DNA of 64,000 bases, from assembly GCF_028748185.1 (NCBI RefSeq), contig NZ_CP118164.1, forward strand, positions 5,853,814 through 5,917,813, given 5' to 3'. Below are positions 28,809 through 38,400 of the stretch, in pieces; position 1 is the first letter of the stretch; every line of letters starts with the position of its first letter. The notes below the pieces were generated by a model, which did no database searches, had not been told where the DNA came from, and saw only the letters and a program-made list of their open reading frames with translations. Position numbers and translations under genes: made by a program. Source of the DNA: Bremerella sp. P1 (GTDB lineage: Bacteria; Planctomycetota; Planctomycetia; Pirellulales; Pirellulaceae).

Positions 28809-28846
28809 CAAGCCGAGTCCTACATCAAAGAGGCTCGGTTTCTTTA
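28809..28846 (+). terminator. Probable intrinsic terminator behind the remnant
   Basis: AAGCCGAG pairs with CTCGGTTT (one G-U) across a ~16-base loop and runs into TTTCTTT. It lies 33 bp after the remnant's stop codon, consistent with a former gene end. Confidence 0.5.
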
Positions 28847-29057
28847 GTGCCTTGTGTGGCCACTAGGTATAGCCAGCGATTCGCACGGAGCGAGTTCGCT
28901 TCGTACAATGGATGGCAATGACGCCTGACCGGTTTGTCTACCTCGAACTCCATCCTCTACCATACCTTCCCCAGCCAACTAGAGGTCTGGCGACCGATAG
29001 TGGACAGTCAATTGGGGTCAGCGAATTTCTTAACACGATCAACAGTGATTAAGCTCC

Positions 29058-30887
29058 ATGTTCCGAACCCTCCTGCTACTTGTCCTCACTACAACGTCGT
29101 CGCTTTGCGCGCAGGATACGCAGTGGCCTGATCCCATTGCGAATGATGTTCTGCCATATGCTACTGCTGGACTATCTCATGGTCCGCTGCTTGGAGCAAT
29201 CACGGATACCTCAGTCAAAGTCTGGTTGCGAACAAGGGTGGCTACGGGCTTCGAGGTTCTTTACGGTGAGCAATTGCCTCTCACGGAAGCATCCGCGAAG
29301 GTCGCCGGTGAAACGTCCGACACTCGCGACAACGCGGTGGCGGTGACGCTGCAGGAATTGAAGCCCAACACAAGGTACTACTACGCAGTCCGCATCAACG
29401 GTGAACTGCCGGACCTTCGCCCCGAAGTCTCGGACGCTTGGCCATATTTTAAAACGCTCCCCAACGAAACGTCGTTTGTTGATGATCGCAACAATCCCAA
29501 TGGATTGTTCAACGTGACCTTCGCGATCGGCCATTGCGCATCTCAGGATCCTGACGTATCGGGAGGAATGTACACAAGTACGCCAGCCTATGACATGATT
29601 CGCAAGCATCAAGCAGACGAAGCTATGTTTGCGATCGTCAACGGTGATGTGATCTACGAAGAACGCCGCAACGGAACGCTCAATGGCATTCGGGAAAACT
29701 ACAAACTCTATTTCTCCCGAGGTCGTTCCTTTTCTTCGCTGTTTCGCCAAACACCGGCACTATTCACGTTTGATGACCATGACGTCGGCTGGGACATCCA
29801 CGGGTGTGGTCAAATCGGTTTGGGGGAAGGCCGACATCTGATCCGCGATTTAGGGCTGCGGGGATATGAGGAATACCTGTCGTGGGCGAACTATCGTGGA
29901 GAACAGTCGGGCCGTGTCCAGTTCGGTGAGTGCCACGTTTCCAACGGCAGCGATGTACTATTTGATCCGGACGCTGATTTCACGCAATTGAATCCGGCAA
30001 CCGTCAGCACCATTCATTTGGGCAACTACACTCGCGGTGAGAATCTCGCAAGACGCAGTGGTGCTCCTAAGAATGCGGGCGTCTACGGACTGACGAAAGT
30101 CATTGACGCAAATCGCCTGCAGATCACTCCACCCGCCAAGACGGATGAAACGTTGTCGTATAGCATAGGGACACATCATTATTACGACTGGAAAGTTTCC
30201 AACTGCCACTTCTTCGCGCTGGATACCCGAGGAGAACGCTCCAACCGAAACCCGAGGGACCGCACCGACCCCAGCCTATTCATTCTTGGACCCGAGCAGG
30301 AAGAATGGTTTGTTGAAGGCGTGCAGAACACGGATGCTGATTTTATCTTTGTCATCTCTCCCGACCCGTGGGTCATCTATCACACGGCTGCTCATGTCGG
30401 TGGCGATGACAAGGATGATAAAGGGGATGGTTTTCCATCGTTTCTTCATCAGCGCGAGCGGCTGCTTGAGCTGCTTGACTCGGTGGAAAAGCCGGTGCTG
30501 ATTTTTACCGGTGACGTACATGCTTCGGCGTCGGTCAAGATAACGGATAACGTCTACGAGATGATGTGTGGACCGCTTGGTTCCACAGGGCACCCCCTGG
30601 GGACGCTCGGTAATCCTCCCACCGGCGGAAAGTGGAAGAGTATGGGCCGCGATGTGGAGGTCCGTTGGGTGACAGGATTCCCCAACAATCTGCCCTACCA
30701 GAAGATTCGTAATACCTACTACGGTGTCGTTCAGGTAAATAACATTCTCAAGGTCGCTTCGCCTTCAGGCGGCTACCAGTATGTTGCCTATGATGAACCT
30801 CAGGTCGTCATCCGCTGGCACGATGGCTACACCGGAGACCTGGCTTATGCTGAATCGATTACCACACTTGATGCGAAGGAAGAGTAA
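29058..30887 (+). CDS. Secreted PhoD-like metallophosphatase
   Basis: 609 residues with a signal peptide (LLLLVLTTTSSLCAQ). Residues ~35-130 are an Ig/fibronectin-like domain (GPLLGAITDTSVKVWLRTR, LQELKPNTRYYYAVRING) that precedes PhoD catalytic domains. The catalytic part has the metallophosphatase ligand blocks IVNGDVIYEE (near 193), TFDDHDVGWDIHG (near 237) and IFTGDVHASASV (near 486). The enzyme should hydrolyse phosphate mono- or diesters outside the cytoplasm using Ca/Fe-type metals. Phosphatase specificity is not visible. It is followed without any gap by a sulfatase gene whose GTG start touches its stop, so the two are co-expressed. Confidence 0.92.
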   Translation: MFRTLLLLVLTTTSSLCAQDTQWPDPIANDVLPYATAGLSHGPLLGAITDTSVKVWLRTRVATGFEVLYGEQLPLTEASAKVAGETSDTRDNAVAVTLQELKPNTRYYYAVRINGELPDLRPEVSDAWPYFKTLPNETSFVDDRNNPNGLFNVTFAIGHCASQDPDVSGGMYTSTPAYDMIRKHQADEAMFAIVNGDVIYEERRNGTLNGIRENYKLYFSRGRSFSSLFRQTPALFTFDDHDVGWDIHGCGQIGLGEGRHLIRDLGLRGYEEYLSWANYRGEQSGRVQFGECHVSNGSDVLFDPDADFTQLNPATVSTIHLGNYTRGENLARRSGAPKNAGVYGLTKVIDANRLQITPPAKTDETLSYSIGTHHYYDWKVSNCHFFALDTRGERSNRNPRDRTDPSLFILGPEQEEWFVEGVQNTDADFIFVISPDPWVIYHTAAHVGGDDKDDKGDGFPSFLHQRERLLELLDSVEKPVLIFTGDVHASASVKITDNVYEMMCGPLGSTGHPLGTLGNPPTGGKWKSMGRDVEVRWVTGFPNNLPYQKIRNTYYGVVQVNNILKVASPSGGYQYVAYDEPQVVIRWHDGYTGDLAYAESITTLDAKEE

Positions 30888-32261
30888 GTGCATTTGTCGA
30901 GCCGTCGGTTGTATCAAGTTGTCCTGCTTTTCTTGGGGATCGCGTTTGCGGTGTCCCTCTCGGGATCTGCCATGGCAGGTAGCCCCCCCAATTTCATCAT
31001 CATCCTCGCGGATGATCTGGGCTTCGGCGACGTGGGGTGTTATGGCTCCGAGAAAATAAAGACACCTCACCTCGACCGCATGGCGAGTGAGGGCATCCAG
31101 TTTACGGACTTCTATGCCACGGCACCCATCTGCACCCCCACGCGCGCATCGCTGATGACGGGTTGCTATCCTTCGAGGGTCGGGCTTGGCACACCGCTGC
31201 ACACACCAGATCGGATCGGCTTGAATCAGGATGAAGTGACCATTGCGGAGCTGCTTCAATCGAAAGGTTACGCCACGGCATGCATCGGCAAATGGCACCT
31301 AGGGCATCAACCAGACTTCTATCCTACGCGACACGGCTTTGACTACTATTACGGCACGCCGCTGGGGCATTGCTTCCGAACAGAACGCATGCAAAAGCGT
31401 GGCAAGTATTCCGATCTGTTTCTTCGAAACGAAACTCGCGTGCCGTTCCCGCCGGACGATCAGCTCACGCAGGACGTGACCGCAGACGCTATCGAGTGGA
31501 TCAAGTCGACTCGGGACAAGCCATTCTTCCTGTTCCTGTCGCACCCAATGCCGCACGGCCCCGTCGCAGCGTCAGAGCGATTCCGTGGCAAGAGCCAAGG
31601 CGGGGTATATGGGGACGCTGTTGAGACGATCGATTGGAGTACTGGAGAGATCCTCAAGACGCTACGCGAACTCGGGCTAGATCAAGACACCATTGTCATG
31701 TTTACCTCTGACAACGGCGCAGACGACGGGAACTGGGAGGTGAAGGCCGATTGGTTCGGTTCCAATGCACCCTTCCGCGGCAAGAAGCAGCAGGCTTGGG
31801 AGGGTGGGCTGCGAGTCCCTTGTCTAGCATGGGGGCCGGGACGTATCCCATCCAAGGTGGTCTTGAGTGAAGTGACGTCAGTCATGGATTTGCTACCTAC
31901 ATTTTCGGCGATGGCCGGGGCAAGTCTACCGGAAGATAGAGTTATCGACGGCAAGGACATCAGTGGCCTTCTTTTGGGAAGAATCAACGAATGGTCGCCG
32001 TATGACGCCTTCATTTACCATGCCAGATTTGGCAAACGCGCCGGTATCCGGATGGGGAAGTGGAAATTACTCATCGATGTCGATGCGGGCACTTGGCGTC
32101 ATCAAGGGGACGCTCTGTACGACCTCTCTGCTGATCCCGGCGAGTCAAACAATCTTGTCAAACAACATCCAGAGGTAGTAGAGCGTCTTCGGCAACGACT
32201 AAACGAATTTGAAGAAGACCTGCAGAAGAATTCTCGTGAGCCAGGCCGCATTCACGAATGA
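30888..32261 (+). CDS. Secreted arylsulfatase (formylglycine type)
   Basis: 457 residues, starting at a GTG directly after the phosphatase stop. Signal peptide 1-30. NFIIILADDLGFGDVG carries metal ligands Asp42-Asp43. The catalytic Cys82 lies in I-C-T-P-T-R-A-S, the C-x-P-x-R motif modified to formylglycine. GYATACIGKWHLG, MFTSDNGADDGNWE and FRGKKQQAWEGGLRVP are further family blocks. It is of compact, standard length without an extra C-terminal domain. It is more distant from the sulfatase at 2579-4567 than a recent duplicate would be. Coupling to a phosphatase suggests a role in freeing both sulfate and phosphate from polymers; the substrate is unknown. Confidence 0.95.
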   Translation: MHLSSRRLYQVVLLFLGIAFAVSLSGSAMAGSPPNFIIILADDLGFGDVGCYGSEKIKTPHLDRMASEGIQFTDFYATAPICTPTRASLMTGCYPSRVGLGTPLHTPDRIGLNQDEVTIAELLQSKGYATACIGKWHLGHQPDFYPTRHGFDYYYGTPLGHCFRTERMQKRGKYSDLFLRNETRVPFPPDDQLTQDVTADAIEWIKSTRDKPFFLFLSHPMPHGPVAASERFRGKSQGGVYGDAVETIDWSTGEILKTLRELGLDQDTIVMFTSDNGADDGNWEVKADWFGSNAPFRGKKQQAWEGGLRVPCLAWGPGRIPSKVVLSEVTSVMDLLPTFSAMAGASLPEDRVIDGKDISGLLLGRINEWSPYDAFIYHARFGKRAGIRMGKWKLLIDVDAGTWRHQGDALYDLSADPGESNNLVKQHPEVVERLRQRLNEFEEDLQKNSREPGRIHE

Positions 32262-32486
32262 AAATCGCCTCGGCTCGATTTACTGACAACACCGACAAAG
32301 GGCTAAAGAATAACTCGCTCCCTGCTACTGCGCGAATCACGATGAACGGAAAATAGTTTCACGAGCCCTATTTGTTTTAGCACTCTCAACTTGCGACAAT
32401 GAATCAAACATCACGGCGATGAATAACAAGAAGGTTTGTGTTTCCCATCGCCATCCCGCCACTGCATCTCTAATCCCAGAATACCT

Positions 32487-33980
32487 ATGAGCACCCTACC
32501 GAAATTGACGTTGCTACCTGAAGTCGAAAAATTCCTGAGTCGAGAACGTCTCACGAGCGTTGTGGGCGGTCAGCCATTTGCAACCAGCAGCAATGACTGC
32601 ATTGCGACCTACGATCCTGGTTCTGGTGAAAAGCTCGCTGACGTCGAAGAACTGACTTCGCAGGAAGTTGACCAGGCGGTTCAAATTGCGGACGAGGCAT
32701 TCAAAAATACGACCTGGGCGACGATGCCGTCTAATGAGAGAGCCGCTTTGATGCATCGCCTGGCCGACGCGATCGAGAAGCACAAGGCTATAATCGGACA
32801 GATTGAGTCGCTCGATGCTGGCAAGGTCGAAGCCCAGGCTCAAGGTGACGTCCAGAACTGTGCCGATACGCTGCGTTACTTCGCGGACCTTGCCCAGCAC
32901 ATGAACCACCGCACGACCTTGGCCGTCAAAGGACATGAAGCCTGGACGTTTCGTAAGCCGTGGGGAGCTTGTGCATTTATCTTTCCTTGGAACTTTCCAT
33001 TCCTGTTAATCGGTTGGGGGATCTCCCCTGCGCTGGCGGCTGGCAATACCGTTGTGATCAAGCCTGCGGAAGATACGCCACTCTCGGCAATCTATCTGGC
33101 CGAACTGGCCAAGGAAGTCGGCATTCCTGATGGCGTTATTAATGTGATCACTGGGCGTGGGGCGACCGTCGGCGCCGCACTGTCCAGCAACAAAGTAATC
33201 AAACGCATGTCGTTCACCGGTTCTCCGGAGGTTGGTCGTCTGGTTGGTGAAGCGTGCGGTCGTAACCTGGTACCCGTCAAGCTCGAATTGGGTGGTAAAG
33301 GCGCGGCAGTCATCTTCAATGATGTCGACGTCGAAGACACGACCAAAAAGCTCGCAGCGGCTATTACTTTCCATACCGGTCAGGTATGCTGCGATGCGAC
33401 GCGCTGGCTCGTGCATCAAGACATTTACGACGACTTCATCAATCAATGCGTAAACCTTCTTTCTGAGGTCAAGATCGGCCATCAGCTCGACGTGAGCACC
33501 CAGATGGGACCGGTTGTAAATGCCAAGCAGCGCGAACGTGTACTCGGCTATCTAGAAAAGGGGGTCGCGGAAGGCGCCGAATGTTTGCTCAGTGGAGGAC
33601 CTGCAAACGTCGAAGGATTCCCTGGGAACTTCGTCAAGCCAGCCCTCTTGGCAGGCTCGCTCGATAACACGGCGGCTCAAGAGGAGATCTTTGGTCCGGT
33701 TGCTTACCTGGCTCCTTTCAAGACAGAGCAGGAAGCCATCGAGATGGCGAATTACACGACCTATGGTCTCGCCAATAGTGTCTGGTCAGCCGATCTCGCT
33801 CGCGCGGCTCGCGTTGCTGAATCGATGGTGGCAGGCAATAGTTGGATCAACGCCCATAACGTGTTTGCCCAAGGTGTCCCCTATGGAGGAATCAATCAGA
33901 GTGGTCTGGGTGGCGGCGTTCTTTCGGTGGAAACGCTTCTCGACTATTACCGCAGCACCTCTGTCGTGCGGCCTCTTTAG
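32487..33980 (+). CDS. NAD(P)-dependent aldehyde dehydrogenase
   Basis: 497 residues from ATG 32487. The longer GTG-started frame adds 17 residues without support. It is cytoplasmic and oxidises an aldehyde to the acid. The cofactor and active-site blocks are in order: FIFPWNFPFLL (166-175), KPAEDTPLSA (192-201), FTGSPEVGRL (243-252), catalytic base Glu267 in LELGGKGA, and nucleophile Cys301 in TGQVCCDATRW. The C-terminal block EEIFGPVAYLAPF is typical. Overall it resembles the betaine-aldehyde/lactaldehyde-type branch and not CoA-acylating enzymes. It lies 27 bp before a class II aldolase gene, so the pair may handle an aldehyde released from a sugar acid or deoxysugar. Confidence 0.95.
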   Translation: MSTLPKLTLLPEVEKFLSRERLTSVVGGQPFATSSNDCIATYDPGSGEKLADVEELTSQEVDQAVQIADEAFKNTTWATMPSNERAALMHRLADAIEKHKAIIGQIESLDAGKVEAQAQGDVQNCADTLRYFADLAQHMNHRTTLAVKGHEAWTFRKPWGACAFIFPWNFPFLLIGWGISPALAAGNTVVIKPAEDTPLSAIYLAELAKEVGIPDGVINVITGRGATVGAALSSNKVIKRMSFTGSPEVGRLVGEACGRNLVPVKLELGGKGAAVIFNDVDVEDTTKKLAAAITFHTGQVCCDATRWLVHQDIYDDFINQCVNLLSEVKIGHQLDVSTQMGPVVNAKQRERVLGYLEKGVAEGAECLLSGGPANVEGFPGNFVKPALLAGSLDNTAAQEEIFGPVAYLAPFKTEQEAIEMANYTTYGLANSVWSADLARAARVAESMVAGNSWINAHNVFAQGVPYGGINQSGLGGGVLSVETLLDYYRSTSVVRPL

Positions 33981-34007
33981 TCGCGACTCTAGCCCCAGAA
34001 AGAACCT

Positions 34008-35300
34008 ATGAGCACCCGATCTGATTACCTGCACCCGCGTGATGAGATCATGCAAACGATGGATCGTATCTATCGTTATCGCATGACCACAACATCTGGT
34101 GGTAACCTTTCGATACGCGACGAATCAGGCGACATCTGGATTACGCCTGCCCGTGTCGATAAAGGCAATCTCACGCGGAACGATATTATCCGCGTGAGAT
34201 CCGACGGAACCGTGGAGGGCCCGCACCCTCCTTCGTCGGAATTTCCGTTTCATAGAGCGATCTACGATGCCCGGCCAGATATCCGGGCAATCGTACACGC
34301 CCACCCGGTCGCTTTGGTCGCGTTTAGTATTTGCCAATCGGTTCCCAATACACGACTGTTCCACCAAACGCACTCAGTCAGTGGCAAAGTCGGCTTCGCC
34401 CCCTACGCGTGTCCAGGCAGCCAACAACTGGGAAGTAATATCGCAACCGCATTCGCGGAGGGATGCGATAGTGTGATCTTGGAGAACCACGGCGTCGTCG
34501 TGGGTGCAGAATCTCTTGCGCGGGCATTTGAACGTTTTGAAGCGTTTGAGTTTGCCGGCAAAACCTTGATCAAAGCGAGCAAGCTGGGGAGCGTCCAATA
34601 CCTGAGCGATTCTCAGCTGGAACTCGCAGCAAGCCGCAGTGTTGACCCGCCGTCGTTCGAGCCCTCGACAGCGAATCAAAAAGAACGCGAGCTCCGTAAG
34701 CAACTCTGCGATTTTATTCGCCGAGGCTGTCGGCAACGACTCTTGATCAGTACCGAAGGTAGCTTCTCAGCACGTGTGGATAAGGATTCTTTCCTGATCA
34801 CTCCGACCCAACAGGATCGAGAGTCATTAACAATCGAAGACTTTGTGCTCGTGCAAGACGGAAACCGAGAAGCCGGCAAGAAGGCCAGCCGTGCGGTATT
34901 GGCTCATCGAGCCATTTATCAGCAGCATCCAAGTGTCGATGCTATTGTGTTTGCCCATCCGGTTAATGCGACGGCATTCAGTGTTACTGACTCGGTATTT
35001 GATACGCGAACCATTCCCGAAAGCTATGTCTTTCTTCGTGATGTTGGACGCGTACCTTACGGCGTTCAGTATCAGAACGATGGCAAGATCGCCAGCTACA
35101 TATCGACAGTTTCGCCGGCGGCCATTCTAGAGAACGACGGTGTACTGGTAACCGGCTCGAGCGTACTGGATGCGTTTGATCGCTTGGAAGTTCTGGAAGC
35201 CACCTCGGAAGCCGTAATCAACGCGACCTCCATTGGGAACGTTTCTGCCATGTCTCAGGCAGTGATCGATGAACTTCGCAGTGCCTTCCATTTAAACTGA
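34008..35300 (+). CDS. Tandem class II aldolase/adducin-domain protein
   Basis: 430 residues made of two aldolase-II domains (about 7-200 and 225-425). The first keeps the metal-site residues of fuculose-phosphate aldolase-like enzymes: Glu in [13 protein letters not shown], the His pair in IVHAHPVAL, and the third His in [10 protein letters not shown]. The second domain repeats the layout but has lost ligands: [10 protein letters not shown] has Phe in place of the first His, and ENDGVLVTG has Asp in place of the third His. It therefore has one plausible active site and one degenerate repeat. The usual family length is ~210-260 residues, so this is a fusion or internal duplication. It is co-directional with the aldehyde dehydrogenase, and together they suggest breakdown of a deoxysugar or sugar acid. 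Confidence 0.92.
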   Translation: MSTRSDYLHPRDEIMQTMDRIYRYRMTTTSGGNLSIRDESGDIWITPARVDKGNLTRNDIIRVRSDGTVEGPHPPSSEFPFHRAIYDARPDIRAIVHAHPVALVAFSICQSVPNTRLFHQTHSVSGKVGFAPYACPGSQQLGSNIATAFAEGCDSVILENHGVVVGAESLARAFERFEAFEFAGKTLIKASKLGSVQYLSDSQLELAASRSVDPPSFEPSTANQKERELRKQLCDFIRRGCRQRLLISTEGSFSARVDKDSFLITPTQQDRESLTIEDFVLVQDGNREAGKKASRAVLAHRAIYQQHPSVDAIVFAHPVNATAFSVTDSVFDTRTIPESYVFLRDVGRVPYGVQYQNDGKIASYISTVSPAAILENDGVLVTGSSVLDAFDRLEVLEATSEAVINATSIGNVSAMSQAVIDELRSAFHLN

Positions 35301-35492
35301 GATTCCGCCACGTTCTAGCAACTTTGCTGGGTAGAGATCTTCCTTCAACGACAAATCTGCCGAGGAGTTTTTCCGCGGCAATGAGGTCATGATAGTCGCT
35401 TTGGTTGCCCAGGCTGAGCATAATGCAAGGTGGTACGGAGCGTTCTATTTACATCCTGCGCGTGCACTAAATCGCATAGGGGAGAATCCGGT

Positions 35493-38400
35493 ATGTCTGT
35501 TCCCTCAAGAGCGTTCGCGATTGTCCTTCTGTTCGCTATCCTCTGCCTTCCTCGAGAAAGCGTATTAGCCCAAAGCCCCGAAATCCCGGATGCGCTCAAG
35601 CCCTGGGAGGCTTGGGCTACTTGGAATGATAAGGAACAGAATTGCCCGCCGGTTTATAACGATGCCGAAGATCGAGTCTGCTTCTGGCCCTCTCGGTTAA
35701 GTCTCGACGCCGGCCAGCAGGGTGGTTCGTGGAAAGCGAATGTCGTTGTATTTGCTGAGACCTGGGTGCCGATTCCCGGAAACAATGAAATTTGGCCGCA
35801 GAACGTGACGGGTAATGGAGAACCACTCGTTGTCATTGAGAGGCAGGGACGCCCCGCCGTACGGTTGGAGGTTGGTCGTTATGAACTCTCTGGTGATTTT
35901 GCCTGGAGTGAAATGCCCCAAACAATCGCGATTCCGCAGGAGTTTGGGATCTTATCATTGGTTGTCAATGATAATACGATTCCATTGCCCGATTGGGATG
36001 CACACGGAAATGTATGGTTAAGCCGATCACGGGCGATGGAGACGCAACAGAATCTCGTTACCGCTGAAGTGTACCGAGTTATTGAAGACGGAATCCCTCT
36101 CTGGCTGCGAACCGACGTCGAATTGACCGTCTCTGGAAAGAGTCGCGAAGAAGACCTCGGTTGGATTCTGCCCTCGGGTTGGCTGTTATCCAGAGTCGAT
36201 AGTCCGATACCGGTAGCCATTGATGAAAAAGGTCGCCTTAAGGCCCAGGTGCGTGCGGGAAAATGGACCATTAGTCTTACCGCCTTTCATGCCAGTGACA
36301 CGAAGTCCATTCAATACGCAGAGGACGCCAAGCCCGTCGTCAATATCGAGTTAGTGGGTTTTCGGGCAAAGCCTGATTTTCGCCTGGCAGAGGTGACGGA
36401 TGTCAAGGCGGTGGACGTCACACAAACAACCTTCCCGGAAAAGTGGCGTGATCTGCCTGTTTACCAATGGGAGACGAAGTCGGCGATTGGGCTTGTCGAG
36501 AGAATTCGCGGAATGGGGCTGCAACGTCCTGAGGGTTTGCGTATTACTCGTGAATTCTGGCTGGATGAAGATGGCCGAACTCTGACATATCACGATGTAG
36601 TACGCGGCCAGATGCAACAAATCTGGCGCCTCGACTCGACCGACGGCGAACAACTTGGGGTCGTTCGTGTGGATGGACAGGGGCAACTGATAACAGCGAA
36701 TCCTAAGACAGGCGCCCATGGCGTAGAGATTCGTACTCGCAACTTAAACTTGGAAGCAATTGGAACGATAGAAAACCCCTCTGAGATTCCAGCAACGGGT
36801 TGGCAAGTCGATGCGGATGCACTGGAGGTGACGATGCATCTTCCGCCTGGTTGGCGTGCGCTGGCGTTGTTCGGAGCGGATGATGTAGACGGCGATTGGC
36901 TTACCGCTTGGTCTTTGCTGGACCTGTTCTTACTGCTCATTTTTACTTTGGCTGTCTATCGTCTTTGGGGAATCCCTGCGGGAATTCTGGCGTTCGTCGC
37001 GTTCACTCTGGCGTACCAGGAGCCGGGCGCACCACGTCTCGCTTGGTTTTTCCTCTTGATGCCCATCGGTCTGTTGCGAGTCGTGCCGGACGGTGTATTC
37101 CAGAAGTGGATTAAAGCATGGAAGTACATAGCGATTGCCTTGCTAGTCATCATTCTGATTCCTTTCCTTGTCTTACAGATTCAAAGCGCCTTGTACCCTC
37201 AGTTGGAGTCGCACGGTGTTAACTACGCATCGCAGCGTATTTTTCCGCCAGTAGAGACCTCGTACGGTCCGTCGGTTGGGATGGATGAGATGGCCTTCGA
37301 GGCCGATAAGTTGGCCAAGCCAGCGGCTCAAATGAAACAAGAAGTCCAGTCGGAAAATTTGCTGTATGATCCCAAGGCTCGAATTCAGACGGGACCAGCG
37401 CAACCGGAGTGGACCTGGAATCGAATCGACTGTCGTTGGGATGGCCCGGTGGATGCCGACCAGCGGATCCGACCAATTCTCATTTCAGGCCCTATATATC
37501 GGTTGCTTACCGTGATGAGGATCTTGTTGCTAACACTGCTGGCCGCGGTAGTGTGTGGCTTCAAATTTCCGAATCCGCTCTTTCGGCGTTCAGCCGAAGC
37601 GGCATCAGTGCTTTTGCTGCTCAGTTTCGGTTCGACTCAACTAAATGCTCAGGAGATTCCCAGCCCGGAAATGCTGCAAACACTCAGGGAGCGGTTGCTG
37701 GAACCAGCCGATGCGTTTCCGCGAGCGGCAGAGATTTCATCTGTGCAGCTTAAACTGCAAGACAACCGAGTCACGATGGATGCTGAAATCCATACGGCTC
37801 TGGAAGTTGCCACGCCACTTCCCGGACAAGTCCCCAATTGGTCGCCAATCTCTGTGAGCGTTGATGGCGAACCGACGGATTTGATCTGCCGAAGAGACGG
37901 TTACTTGTGGGTGGTATTACCCCGCGGCGTGCATCATGTCGTCGTGGAAACGATGCTTCCTAACGTGACCGAGTGGCAATGGACGTTTCTGTTGAAACCA
38001 CGCACCGTCTCAATCGAGGCACCGGGATGGATGGTGACCGGAGTCCGTCCCAATGGTGTTCCTGAGAAACAAGTCTTCTTTGTGCGTCAGCAACCGAAAG
38101 ATGAAAACGCACCCACTTACGACCGTAAGGACTTTAATGCAGTCGTCGCAGTGAATCGGCATCTAGAGACCGGAATTAGCTGGCAAATTCGAAATGTCGT
38201 GACACGGTTGTCCCCTCTCGGGACGGCCGTTTCGCTCAAGGTTCCGTTGTTGCCTGGCGAAAGTGTGCTGACGCCGAACGTGGTCGTCGAAGGAGGTGAG
38301 ATCGAGGTCAAACTTGGGGCGAATGAGGAAAGCGTGTCGTGGATGAGCGAACTCCCGGTGGGGAAAACCATTCAACTGGCTGCTACCGAAACCGACCAAT

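Larger units (their letters stand above)
28202..29057. other. Intergenic stretch around a gene remnant
   Basis: About 850 bp between the divergent sigma and phosphatase genes. It contains the remnant at 28480-28776 and a terminator-like hairpin at 28809-28846. The remaining parts (28202-28440 and 28850-29057) show no gene; they should contain the two divergent promoters, which were not identified. Confidence 0.6.

Noticed and set aside
32436-32486. GTG-initiated extension of the aldehyde dehydrogenase
   Set aside because: Adds 17 residues not found in the family; the ATG at 32487 fits the usual N-terminus.
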